Assembly (NCBI GenBank): GCA_016703665.1
Contig: JADJBS010000012.1
Location: forward strand, 62,001 to 126,000
Direction: 5' to 3'
DNA from: Candidatus Defluviibacillus avedoerensis
GTDB taxonomy: Bacteria > Pseudomonadota > Gammaproteobacteria > Burkholderiales > Burkholderiaceae_C
DNA: 64,000 bases
The notes under the pieces were generated by a model, which did no database searches, was not told where the DNA came from, and saw only the letters and a program-made list of their open reading frames with translations. Shown in pieces: positions 16,486-24,380 of this stretch; position 1 is the first letter of the stretch, and every line of letters starts with the position of its first letter. Made by a program: the position numbers and the translations under genes.

Positions 16486-16570
16486 TTTGCAGAATCGGCA
16501 AAGTGTAGAACAATGCCAGGGGCAGCGCATGGTCAGCCAAGGGTTGACGACAATCGCGGACAATCCCAGT

Positions 16571-16963
16571 ATGAAATGGTTAGATGACATCAAATGGGAC
16601 GCACAAGGCCTTGTGCCGGTCATTGCGCAGGAAGTCGGAAGCAAAGACGTGCTGATGTTTGCCTGGATGAACCGTGAGGCGCTGCAAAAAACAGCGGAAC
16701 TCAAGCGGGCAGTTTACTTTAGCCGCTCTCGCGGCAAACTGTGGTTCAAGGGTGAGGAATCCGGTCATGTGCAGATGGTGCACGACATCCGAATCGATTG
16801 CGACAACGATGTGATCCTGCTGGTCGTCACCCAGACTGGGCACGATCCAGGAATTGCCTGCCACACGGGGCGGCATAGCTGTTTTTTCAGCCAGTATCAA
16901 ATGGATGGCTCCTGGAAAACCATTGAGCCGGTCTTGAAAGACCCCCAATCGATCTATAAATAA
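16571..16963 (+). CDS. hisI: phosphoribosyl-AMP cyclohydrolase
   Basis: A 130-aa enzyme of histidine biosynthesis that opens the purine ring of phosphoribosyl-AMP. The family motifs FAWMNREAL, YFSRSRGKLWFKGE(E)SGH, the metal-binding IDCDND and the catalytic ACHTGRHSCFF are all present. I start at the ATG at 16571, which begins the conserved MKWLDDIKW; a 28-residue in-frame extension is not conserved. It is followed 8 bp later by hisE. The rest of the his operon, which normally precedes it in this order of bacteria, is absent. Confidence 0.96.
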   Translation: MKWLDDIKWDAQGLVPVIAQEVGSKDVLMFAWMNREALQKTAELKRAVYFSRSRGKLWFKGEESGHVQMVHDIRIDCDNDVILLVVTQTGHDPGIACHTGRHSCFFSQYQMDGSWKTIEPVLKDPQSIYK

Positions 16964-16971
16964 AGCCGCAG

Positions 16972-17346
16972 ATGAACCATTCAACCCAAGATACCCTGGA
17001 CCGCCTTTTTGCGGTCATTGAAAGCCGCAAGCCCGCCAACGGAGGCGATCCGGACAAAAGTTATGTGAGCCGCCTGCTGCACAAAGGGCCAAATTCTTTT
17101 CTGAAAAAGATTGGCGAAGAGGCGACCGAGGTGGTGATGGCCGCGAAAGACGCAGACCATGGGGGTGACAGGCAAAAAATAGTCAATGAGATGGCAGATC
17201 TGTGGTTTCACGGGCTGGTTGCGCTGGCGCATTACGGGCTGACGCCGCAAGATGTGGCTGCCGAACTGGCTCGACGTGAAGGTATCAGCGGTATTGAAGA
17301 AAAGGCCTTGCGCAAGGCGATCAACCGAGAGGTGGAGAAATCATGA
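16972..17346 (+). CDS. hisE: phosphoribosyl-ATP pyrophosphohydrolase
   Basis: A 124-aa all-helical MazG-like pyrophosphatase that hydrolyses phosphoribosyl-ATP to phosphoribosyl-AMP in histidine synthesis. Diagnostic segments are SYVSRLLHKGPNSFLKKIGEEATEVVMAAKD and the metal-binding EMADLWFH. It follows hisI and overlaps the next gene by 4 bp (ATGA), so the his/tat genes are translated as a coupled series. Confidence 0.95.
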   Translation: MNHSTQDTLDRLFAVIESRKPANGGDPDKSYVSRLLHKGPNSFLKKIGEEATEVVMAAKDADHGGDRQKIVNEMADLWFHGLVALAHYGLTPQDVAAELARREGISGIEEKALRKAINREVEKS

Positions 17347-17738
17347 ACGATGTGATTGATGTGAAAGTCTTGAGTGCTGACAAAGCACAAAGTCTGAAGA
17401 CTTTTGGTTGGATCAGCTATTTCTTGCATTTGATCGTGGCGGTCGGGGCAGTATTGCCGGGGGCGCAGGCTGGCATCAGCCTGTTGTTGATTGCCTTGGT
17501 CGTTGATCTGGTCAAAAAGGGTGATGCGGCGGGTACCTGGCAGGAAACCCATTTTTCATGGCGCATCCGCTCCACACTCTGGGCGGGCGTGCTGTATTTG
17601 GTGACTGCTCCCCTGTGGCTGCTGTTCTTGGCGCCAGGTTGGATAGCGTGGGGCTTGGTATCGCTGTGGTTCCTCTACCGGGTGATCAAGGGCATGGTGG
17701 CGATGAATGCCAATGAGGCGGTCGGAGTGAACGAATGA
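17343..17738 (+). CDS. DUF4870-type membrane protein
   Basis: A 131-aa inner-membrane protein with about three hydrophobic segments (SYFLHLIVAVGAVLPG; ISLLLIALVVDLVKK; the pair around LWAGVLYLVTAPLWLLFLAPGWIAWGLVSLWFLY). It matches the small DUF4870-like proteins usually found between hisE and the HIT gene in Burkholderiales. Its start overlaps hisE and its end overlaps the HIT gene, both as ATGA. Function is unknown. Confidence 0.78.
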   Translation: MNDVIDVKVLSADKAQSLKTFGWISYFLHLIVAVGAVLPGAQAGISLLLIALVVDLVKKGDAAGTWQETHFSWRIRSTLWAGVLYLVTAPLWLLFLAPGWIAWGLVSLWFLYRVIKGMVAMNANEAVGVNE

Positions 17739-18088
17739 CACAAGATTGCTTGTTCTGCAAAATTGCAACGGGGCAAATTCCATCCAAAAAAGTTTACGAA
17801 GACGAGGATGTGTTCGCGTTTCATGACATTCAGCCTTGGGCACCGGTGCACTTTTTGATCATTCCGAAATTGCACATTCCGTCCATGGCACATCTTGAAC
17901 CCGAGCATGCACCTTTGCTTGGCAAGATCATGACCTTGGCCCCCAAACTTGCCTTGCAAGAAGGTGCGCGGCCTTACCCGGATGGGGGCTTTCGAATTGT
18001 CACCAACACCGGAAAAGAAGGCGGGCAGGAAATTCACCATCTGCATTTTCATGTCATGGGTGGTCCCCGTCCTTGGCTGCGTGGCTAG
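17735..18088 (+). CDS. HIT-family nucleotide hydrolase (HinT-like)
   Basis: A 117-aa histidine triad protein. The N-terminal CLFCKIATGQIPSKKVYEDEDVFAFHD and the catalytic triad HHLHFHVMGG are clear. HinT proteins hydrolyse adenosine 5'-phosphoramidates and related compounds. It lies between the DUF4870 protein and tatA. Confidence 0.93.
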   Translation: MTQDCLFCKIATGQIPSKKVYEDEDVFAFHDIQPWAPVHFLIIPKLHIPSMAHLEPEHAPLLGKIMTLAPKLALQEGARPYPDGGFRIVTNTGKEGGQEIHHLHFHVMGGPRPWLRG

Positions 18089-18136
18089 GCTTGGCTGTGC
18101 GCCATTAGAATCAAAGCAATTTTCAGGAGTTGAACC

Positions 18137-18376
18137 ATGGGTTCGTTTTCAATCTGGCACTGGCTGATCGTGCTGCTGATCGTCGTGATGGTGTTCGGCA
18201 CCAAGAAGCTCAAGAACATGGGTTCGGACTTAGGTGGCGCCGTCAAAGGTTTCAAGGACGGCATGAAAGACGGCTCAGCCCCAGAGGAAAAACCGTCCGC
18301 GCCTGCTGGTCAGGTGGCCAATGCAGTGCCGGCAGATAAAGCAACCATTGATGTTGAAGCAAAGCAGAAGTCCTGA
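18137..18376 (+). CDS. tatA: Sec-independent (Tat) translocase subunit TatA
   Basis: A 79-aa membrane protein with the short N-terminal transmembrane helix (FSIWHWLIVLLIVVMVFG), the hinge FGTKKL and the amphipathic helix KNMGSDLGGAVKGFKDGM. TatA oligomers form the passage for folded proteins in the inner membrane. The unstructured C-terminus is short. First of tatABC; one likely client here is the Rieske protein PetA. Confidence 0.95.
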   Translation: MGSFSIWHWLIVLLIVVMVFGTKKLKNMGSDLGGAVKGFKDGMKDGSAPEEKPSAPAGQVANAVPADKATIDVEAKQKS

Positions 18377-18415
18377 TGTCTGAGCTGAGAGTTAAGCCCA
18401 GAAGGCCTGACGAGC

Positions 18416-18883
18416 ATGATTGATCTGGGCATCTCCAAGATGGCCATGATCGGGGCGGTGGCTCTGATCGTGATCGGGCCTGAAAAACTTCCCAAGGTTG
18501 CGCGCACTGTGGGGACTTTGCTCGGCAAGGCTCAGCGCTATGTGGCGGATGTGAAGGCCGAAGTCAATCGCTCAATGGAGCTGGATGAACTCAAGAAGAT
18601 GAAGGATTCGGTCGAGAGTGCCGCTCGAGATGTCGAAAACACGATCCAGACGTCAACATCTGATTTTGAAAAGCAGTGGTCAGAGGCTACCAGCGACAAT
18701 CCAGCGCTGAGCACGGACCTGGATTCTTATATCTCTTATCCTGAGTACAAACACCCCAATAAGCACTGGCGTACCAAGACAGCAGCCATGCCACAGTGGT
18801 ACAAAGCACGCGCTGGTGTGCGTACCAAAGCCCTCTCAGGTGCAGCCCGCGTGGCCCGTCACCGTCCCCGACAACTCTCTTAA
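18416..18883 (+). CDS. tatB: Sec-independent (Tat) translocase subunit TatB
   Basis: A 155-aa subunit that binds Tat signal peptides with TatC. The N-terminal helix (MIDLGISKMAMIGAVALIVIGPEKLPKVART) carries the conserved Glu-Lys-Leu-Pro hinge, followed by a long amphipathic helix and a variable C-terminal tail rich in Arg and Ala. It follows tatA by 39 bp. Confidence 0.95.
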   Translation: MIDLGISKMAMIGAVALIVIGPEKLPKVARTVGTLLGKAQRYVADVKAEVNRSMELDELKKMKDSVESAARDVENTIQTSTSDFEKQWSEATSDNPALSTDLDSYISYPEYKHPNKHWRTKTAAMPQWYKARAGVRTKALSGAARVARHRPRQLS

Positions 18884-18934
18884 CTGGTTTGCATCGTTGC
18901 TTTCAAGCGAGCGGTGCCAGACCTGAATGCCCCC

Positions 18935-19741
18935 ATGAGTGACCCCAATCAAGCACAAGATGAACTTGCTGGCACGGAGCAGCCCTTTGTGCAGCATTTG
19001 GTGGAGTTGCGGGACCGCCTTATCAAGGCAGTCATTGCCATTGCCGTTTGCACTGCTGTGCTGGCTTTGTATCCCGGACCTGCTGCCCTGTACGATTTGC
19101 TGGCAGCGCCGCTTGTTGCGACTTTACCTGCCGGATCCAAACTGATTGCAACCTCGGTGATTTCACCATTCATGGTGCCGCTGAAAATCATGTTGATGAC
19201 TGGATTCCTGATCGCCCTGCCAGTGGTGCTTTTTCAGGTGTGGGCCTTTGTCGCACCTGGCTTGTATTCTCACGAGAAGAAACTGGTTTTGCCGCTAGTG
19301 GTCTCTAGCACCTTGCTGTTTTTCATTGGCGTGGCTTTTTGCTATTACTTTGTGTTTGGTCGAGTGTTTGCGTTTATCCAGAGCTTTGCACCCACCAGCA
19401 TCACGGCCGCGCCTGATATCGAGGAATACCTGGGTTTTGTGATGACGATGTTTTTGGCCTTTGGCATCGCTTTTGAGGTGCCCATCGCTGTGGTGGTTCT
19501 GGCGCGCCTCAATATTGTCAGCGTGGAAAAGCTCCGCGCTTTCCGAGGCTATTTTGTGGTTCTGGCGTTTGTGATCGCAGCCATTGTGACGCCGCCTGAC
19601 GTCGTGTCGCAATTGGCGCTGGCCATTCCGATGTGCCTTTTGTATGAGGTGGGTATCTGGGCGGCACAGATTTTCATCAAACATACTCAGGCACCAGAAG
19701 ACCAAGATCCCAAGTCGGGCAGCGACGGTGCCAAAACTTGA
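18935..19741 (+). CDS. tatC: Sec-independent (Tat) translocase subunit TatC
   Basis: A 268-aa membrane protein with six hydrophobic segments. Signature sequences are the N-terminal FVQHLVELRDRLIK, the cytoplasmic FQVWAFVAPGLYSHEKK and the late VVLAFVIAAIVTPPDVVSQ. I use the ATG at 18935; an upstream GTG adds seven residues. It ends 4 bp from the convergent degQ stop. Confidence 0.95.
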   Translation: MSDPNQAQDELAGTEQPFVQHLVELRDRLIKAVIAIAVCTAVLALYPGPAALYDLLAAPLVATLPAGSKLIATSVISPFMVPLKIMLMTGFLIALPVVLFQVWAFVAPGLYSHEKKLVLPLVVSSTLLFFIGVAFCYYFVFGRVFAFIQSFAPTSITAAPDIEEYLGFVMTMFLAFGIAFEVPIAVVVLARLNIVSVEKLRAFRGYFVVLAFVIAAIVTPPDVVSQLALAIPMCLLYEVGIWAAQIFIKHTQAPEDQDPKSGSDGAKT

Positions 19742-19745
19742 CGGG

Positions 19746-20912
19746 CTATCGTTGTTGATTCTGTGGCCTTGTCTTGGGGCGCAGGCCCGGTGAAACATCC
19801 AGCTCTAACCTTTTGTCCTTGCGGATCAACTCAAATCTGGCTGGATTGCCTGGTTTGAGTGAAGCCACGTTTGAGAGCAACTCCGACACATTTCTGACGG
19901 GTTTGCCCATCACACCTACGATGACGTCACCCGGTTGAATGCCTGCCTGCGCTGCCGGACCCTTTTGTAGCACGCCCGTGATGACTACCCCTTCAGTCGG
20001 CACACCTTCTTTACCTGGCTTAATGCCAAAGGTCTCCGCCAGTTCTGGTGACAGTTCCTGTGGCTCTACCCCGATCCAGCCCCGGGTGACTTGCCCGTCT
20101 TTGACAATGCCCTCCATGACCATCCGGGCTGTGGAGACGGGAATGGCAAAACCGATGCCCATGCTGCCGCCGCTGCGCGAGTAAATCGCCGTGTTGATGC
20201 CCAGTAGATTGCCGTTTACGTCGACCAAAGCCCCACCCGAGTTGCCTGGGTTGATGGCTGCGTCGGTTTGGATGAAGTTTTCAAATGTGTTGATGCCCAG
20301 TTGATTGCGTCCCATGGCGCTCACGATGCCACTGGTCACCGTCTGGCCCACACCAAAGGGATTGCCAATGGCCAGCACCTGGTCGCCCACCTGCAGTGCA
20401 TCTGAGCTACCCAGCACGATGACGGGCAGTTTGTCCAGGTTGATCTTCAGGATGGCCAAGTCGGTATCAGGGTCGGTACCGATCACCTTGGCCTGTGCGC
20501 GGCGGCTGTCATTGAGCACGACTTCTATCTCGTCCGCACCTTCGACAACATGGTTGTTGGTCAGGATGTAGCCGTCTGGGCTGACGATCACACCACTGCC
20601 AAGGCCTGTCTGGGCCTGCTCTTGCTGGTCTCCGAAAAAAAACCGGAACCACGGGTCACTGCTACGTGGATTGCTCACAGCAGTCTTGCTGGTATTGATG
20701 CTGAGTACCGCTGGAGAGGCCTTTTTTGCTGCACCACTAAGGCTGCCTGCTTGCTGTGTACCGGCAGGAGAGGCTGGCGCTTCGATGACGGCGACGGCCC
20801 CTACCGCGCCCACCCGGCGGCCAAGCCATTCAGGCTTGAGCGTCGCGGTCACGAAATAGGCTGCCACCAACACGGTGACGGTTTGGGAAAAAAGGAGCCA
20901 GAGTCGGTTCAT
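19746..20912 (-). CDS. DegQ/DegS-type trypsin-like serine protease with one PDZ domain
   Basis: A 388-aa membrane-anchored periplasmic protease. An N-terminal hydrophobic segment (LWLLFSQTVTVLVAAYFV) is followed by a flexible stretch, the protease domain with His121 (LTNNHVVEG), Asp151 (DTDLAIL) and Ser225 (GNSGGALVD), and a single PDZ domain (GPAAQAGIQPGDVIVGVMGKPV). One PDZ and an anchor resemble DegS/AlgW more than DegP. It degrades or senses misfolded envelope proteins. Convergent with tatC, as is common in this family of bacteria. Confidence 0.92.
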   Translation of the reverse strand: MNRLWLLFSQTVTVLVAAYFVTATLKPEWLGRRVGAVGAVAVIEAPASPAGTQQAGSLSGAAKKASPAVLSINTSKTAVSNPRSSDPWFRFFFGDQQEQAQTGLGSGVIVSPDGYILTNNHVVEGADEIEVVLNDSRRAQAKVIGTDPDTDLAILKINLDKLPVIVLGSSDALQVGDQVLAIGNPFGVGQTVTSGIVSAMGRNQLGINTFENFIQTDAAINPGNSGGALVDVNGNLLGINTAIYSRSGGSMGIGFAIPVSTARMVMEGIVKDGQVTRGWIGVEPQELSPELAETFGIKPGKEGVPTEGVVITGVLQKGPAAQAGIQPGDVIVGVMGKPVRNVSELLSNVASLKPGNPARFELIRKDKRLELDVSPGLRPKTRPQNQQR

Positions 20913-20933
20913 ATTTACAACACGGGGTTGAAA

Positions 20934-20954
20934 TGATGTGTGATGTACACATCA
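20934..20954. promoter_or_regulatory. inverted repeat between divergent protease and YkgJ-like genes
   Basis: TGATGTGT-GATGT-ACACATCA is a perfect 8-bp inverted repeat with a 5-nt spacer, 22 bp upstream of the protease ATG. It could be an operator for envelope-stress control. No regulator can be named. Confidence 0.4.
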
Positions 20955-21003
20955 GGGCAATGGAGCAGAATTGTAGGGCTGGCCTTGGCGCTATCCTAGT
21001 GCG

Positions 21004-21348
21004 ATGTCGAGTCGAATCATTCATATTGAGCCAGCTGCGCCACCCAAACCCCCGGTGGGTCAGGCTTGCAATGGTTGTGGTGTGTGTTGCCTGTCTGATC
21101 CGTGCCCACTGGGCGTCTTGCTCAGCCGAAGTCGCAAAGGCGCATGCCGGGCTGTCCTGTGGGCGTCTGGAGAAGGAATCTACCGCTGCGGTGCCATGGT
21201 GGCTCCTGACCGGGTCTTGGCAATGGCTTTGCCGAGCTGGGCCAAGGGCTTGGCGGGACTTGTTGCCCGGCTTTTGCCAAGGCTCGCCCATCGCTGGATT
21301 GCAGCAGGCATCGGATGCGACTGTAGTTTGGAGACAATCAAAGCATGA
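21004..21348 (+). CDS. cysteine-cluster protein, YkgJ-like
   Basis: A 114-aa protein with an N-terminal cysteine cluster CNGCGVCC followed by DPCPLGVLLSR and later Cys48, Cys62, and CDC near the C-terminus. Such clusters bind zinc or an iron-sulfur centre in the CxxCxxCC family; the function is unknown. It is divergent from the protease gene and overlaps the following NIF3 gene by 4 bp (ATGA). Confidence 0.8.
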   Translation: MSSRIIHIEPAAPPKPPVGQACNGCGVCCLSDPCPLGVLLSRSRKGACRAVLWASGEGIYRCGAMVAPDRVLAMALPSWAKGLAGLVARLLPRLAHRWIAAGIGCDCSLETIKA

Positions 21349-22103
21349 CCGACCGAATTGAACTTACTGCAGCGCTGGATGCGTTGCTTCAACCAGAGCG
21401 ATTCAAAGACTACTGCCCCAATGGCTTGCAGGTCGAAGGCCGTCTGCCGGTGCGAAAACTCGTGTCGGGGGTGACTGCAAGTCTTGCCTTGATCGAGGCG
21501 GCCATCAACGCAAAGGCAGATGCCATCCTCGTGCACCATGGTTTGTTCTGGCGTGGGCATGATGGGCGGGTGACGGGGTGGATGAAGCAACGGTTACAGG
21601 CACTGCTGGCGGCAGACATTAACCTGTACGCCTACCACTTGCCCATGGATGCGCACCCGACGCTGGGTAATAACGCGCAACTGGCCAAACAATTGGGGTG
21701 GGAGCCGACAGAGGGCTCAGCCGGTGTTTTTGGCGAGCAAGATTTGGGTCGGCTGGCTGCTGTTAACTACACTGACGCCAGTGAGTTGGCTCAGCACTTG
21801 AAGTTAACATTAAAAACCCATGTCACGGCAATACAGGCGTCATCTATAGCTATAAAAAAAATAGCGTGGTGTACGGGTGGTGCCCAAAGTTATTTTGAGG
21901 CGGCGATTGCTGCGGGTGCCGATGCCTTTGTGACCGGTGAGATCTCTGAGGCGCAAACCCACTACGCTCGTGAAATGGGTGTGGCTTATCTGGCCTGTGG
22001 GCACCACGCCACCGAGAGCTTTGGGGCACCTGCCGTCGGGGAGTACATTGCACAGGTGTTAGGCGTGGTGCATGAGTTCATCCATATTGATAACCCCGCT
22101 TAA
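21345..22103 (+). CDS. NIF3-like dinuclear metal-centre protein
   Basis: A 252-aa member of the NIF3/YbgI family. Metal ligands appear in ILVHHGLFW, AYHLPMDAHP and ACGHHATESFG(APAVGEYI). It probably forms a hexameric ring; the biochemical role is uncertain in bacteria. Codons around 21841-21866 carry the AT-rich repeat ATAGCTATAAAAAA and encode SSIAIKKIAW in a nonconserved linker before WCTGGAQSY. It precedes pdxA by 10 bp. Confidence 0.9.
   Translation: MTDRIELTAALDALLQPERFKDYCPNGLQVEGRLPVRKLVSGVTASLALIEAAINAKADAILVHHGLFWRGHDGRVTGWMKQRLQALLAADINLYAYHLPMDAHPTLGNNAQLAKQLGWEPTEGSAGVFGEQDLGRLAAVNYTDASELAQHLKLTLKTHVTAIQASSIAIKKIAWCTGGAQSYFEAAIAAGADAFVTGEISEAQTHYAREMGVAYLACGHHATESFGAPAVGEYIAQVLGVVHEFIHIDNPA
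21846..21859. repeat. dispersed AT-rich repeat, copy inside the NIF3-family gene
   Basis: ATAGCTATAAAAAA, identical over 14 nt to the copy in pcaJ (14173-14186). It continues into AAATAGC, giving a near inverted repeat with the upstream GCTAT. Confidence 0.6.
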
Positions 22104-22113
22104 GGCGTTCGCA

Positions 22114-23166
22114 ATGGAAAAGCAACAAGCACCTCTGGCGATCACGCTGGGCGATCCGGCGGGAATTGGCCCGGAAATCATCGTTAAGGCGTTTCGGGAT
22201 GCCCCTGAATTGACATCGACTTGTTTTGTTGCAGGTGATGTGCCCAGTCTGCGGCGGGCAATGCGGCAAGTTTGCGCGGGTGAGGTGGATTTTCCGATCG
22301 TTGAATTGGCGACATTGGCTGACCTGGGGCGCATTCCCCCTCGTTGTCTTCCCGTATTGCAGGTGGCAAAGCCTCAGCCCTTGGTTTCAAAAGGGCAGGT
22401 CAGCGCTGCTGGAGGACGGATGGCTGCTGATTGTGTTCGATGGGCTGCCCAAGCAGCGCTGCGAGGCGAAGTCTCAGGCTTGGTGACAGCACCACTGCAC
22501 AAAGAGGCACTGGCTGCTGCGGGTGAGCGTTTTCCGGGTCATACAGAGTTGTTGCAAGCAGAGGCAGCGGCATTCAAAGGTGTTCCCGTCACTGAGATGC
22601 CTGTGCGCATGATGCTCGCGAACGACGAGTTACGCACGGTGCTGGTCAGCATTCATGTTTCGCTCCGCGAGGCGATAGAGGCGGTCACTTATGTCAATGT
22701 ACTGGAAACCTTGCGAATCACTCACCGGACGCTGAATCATTTGTTAGGGCGAAAGCCCCGAATCGCCGTGGCTGGATTGAATCCACATGCCGGGGAAGCC
22801 GGCTTGTTTGGCACAGAGGAATTGGAAACCATCGCGCCGGCTATACAGGCATCGAATCAAGAGGGAATCCTCGCCAGTGGCCCGTATCCGCCGGACACTG
22901 TGTTCATGCGTGCGCGTGCCAAGGCGGACGTTTGGGCCGAATTTGACGTGGTGGTCGCGATGTACCACGACCAGGGGCTGATACCTGTCAAGTATCTGGG
23001 TATCGAAAAGGGCGTCAATATCACGCTCGGCCTGCCTATACTGCGAACCAGTCCAGATCACGGCACAGCGTTTGACATCGCGGGGACCGGAAATGCAGAT
23101 GCCACCAGCTTGATGGCGGCGATCCGCATGGCCCGCCAGTTGCTTGGAAACTCGCAGGGCTGCTGA
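22114..23166 (+). CDS. pdxA: 4-hydroxythreonine-4-phosphate dehydrogenase
   Basis: A 350-aa enzyme of pyridoxal phosphate synthesis that oxidises and decarboxylates 4-phosphohydroxy-threonine. Markers are ITLGDPAGIGPEI, VTAPLHKEAL, FPGHTELL, the metal-binding region AMYHDQGLIPVKYLG and LRTSPDHGTAFDIAG. The ATG at 22114 gives the family start (EKQQAPLAITLGDPAGIGPE); earlier codons overlap the NIF3 gene. It is convergent with mscL, with one base between stops. Confidence 0.95.
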   Translation: MEKQQAPLAITLGDPAGIGPEIIVKAFRDAPELTSTCFVAGDVPSLRRAMRQVCAGEVDFPIVELATLADLGRIPPRCLPVLQVAKPQPLVSKGQVSAAGGRMAADCVRWAAQAALRGEVSGLVTAPLHKEALAAAGERFPGHTELLQAEAAAFKGVPVTEMPVRMMLANDELRTVLVSIHVSLREAIEAVTYVNVLETLRITHRTLNHLLGRKPRIAVAGLNPHAGEAGLFGTEELETIAPAIQASNQEGILASGPYPPDTVFMRARAKADVWAEFDVVVAMYHDQGLIPVKYLGIEKGVNITLGLPILRTSPDHGTAFDIAGTGNADATSLMAAIRMARQLLGNSQGC

Positions 23167-23167
23167 A

Positions 23168-23601
23168 TTACTTGCGCAGACTGTCGCGGATTTCTCGCAG
23201 CAAAATCACGTCTTCTGGCGTGACCGGTGCTTCTGCTGGTGCAGCGACGGGTGCTTCGTCCTTCTTAAGGCGGTTAACCTGTTTGATCATCATGAAAATA
23301 ATGAAGGCCAGAATCAGGAAATTAATGGCGATGGTGATGAAGCTGCCATAGGCAAAAACGGGCACACCAGCCTTTTTCATTGCTTCAAGCGTTGTCGCAG
23401 TGCCCGCAGGAACGCTACCCATGGTGATGAATAGATTGGAGAAATCGAGTTTTCCGAAAACCGCACCAACCACCGGCATGATGATGTCCCCGACCAGCGA
23501 GTCCACAATCTTGCCAAATGCTCCCCGATAATGACGCCGACTGCGAGGTCGATCACGTTGCCTTTGACGGCGAACTCTTTGAATTCTTGCATCATGCCCA
23601 T
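23168..23601 (-). CDS. mscL: large-conductance mechanosensitive channel (one frameshift)
   Basis: The N-terminal half (MQEFKEFAVKGNVIDLAVGVIIG) and the rest (GAFGKIVDSLVGDIIMPVVGAVFGKLDFSN ... YGSFITIAINFLILAFIIFMMIKQVNRLKK) lie in two frames. One G is missing from the run at 23523-23526 (read as C's on the plus strand). Adding it restores about 144 aa, the normal MscL size, with two transmembrane helices and a C-terminal helix. The channel opens under membrane tension to release solutes during osmotic downshock. Confidence 0.9.
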
Positions 23602-23769
23602 GTTTGGATTCCTGTTGAGTTAAACGAAGGCGCGAGTATTGCCGACAAACTACCCAAATAACATGTCTGCATCCACACGCGGTCGCAAATGTATGACAAA
23701 TGTGGGACAAACGGTCAGCTACAATCTGAGGTTAACCCCAATATCGACAGCGTACCCTTGAGGATTCCC

Positions 23770-24369
23770 ATGAGTGACACCCAAGTCGACACCAGCAAAC
23801 GGACGTGGATTATCGCGACCGGGTGCGCAGGTGCCGTGGGCGGCGCGGCGGTTGCCGTACCGTTCGTCAGCACCTTTCAGCCTTCAGAACGAGCAAAAGC
23901 CGCCGGCGCGGCTGTAGAAGTGGACATTTCGGCGCTAAAGGCTGGCGAAATGACGACAGTTGAATGGCGCGGCAAGCCTGTTTGGATTGTCAAGCGTACG
24001 CCCGAGCAATTGGCCGCCTTGTCCAAGAACGACTCACAATTGGCTGACCCCAAATCAGAGCGCAAGCCCAGCGAGTTAACCCCGCCGTATGCCCGCAATG
24101 AAGCGCGCTCCATCAAGCCCGAAGTGCTGGTAGCCGTTGGAATTTGTTCGCACCTGGGGTGTTCACCTTCAGAAAAATTCAAGATGGGTGCCCAGCCCTC
24201 GCTGCCAGATGACTGGGCTGGTGGTTTCTTGTGCCCTTGCCATGGATCAACCTTTGACATGGCTGGCCGCGTGTTCAAGAACAAGCCTGCCCCCGACAAC
24301 CTGGAAGTGCCACCGCACTACTACATGTCAGATACCCGCCTGCTCATTGGCGAAGACAAAAAAGCATAA
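23770..24369 (+). CDS. petA: cytochrome bc1 Rieske iron-sulfur subunit
   Basis: A 199-aa protein anchored by one N-terminal helix (TWIIATGCAGAVGGAAVAVPFV). The twin-arginine position is occupied by KR (DTSKRTWIIA), so Tat export is plausible with a weakened motif. The [2Fe-2S] ligands lie in CSHLGC and CPCHGS. It passes electrons from ubiquinol to cytochrome c1. First gene of petABC; a TACAAT at 23720-23725 may be its -10 box, but no -35 fits at normal spacing. Confidence 0.95.
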   Translation: MSDTQVDTSKRTWIIATGCAGAVGGAAVAVPFVSTFQPSERAKAAGAAVEVDISALKAGEMTTVEWRGKPVWIVKRTPEQLAALSKNDSQLADPKSERKPSELTPPYARNEARSIKPEVLVAVGICSHLGCSPSEKFKMGAQPSLPDDWAGGFLCPCHGSTFDMAGRVFKNKPAPDNLEVPPHYYMSDTRLLIGEDKKA

Positions 24370-24380
24370 GGGGCGGCATC

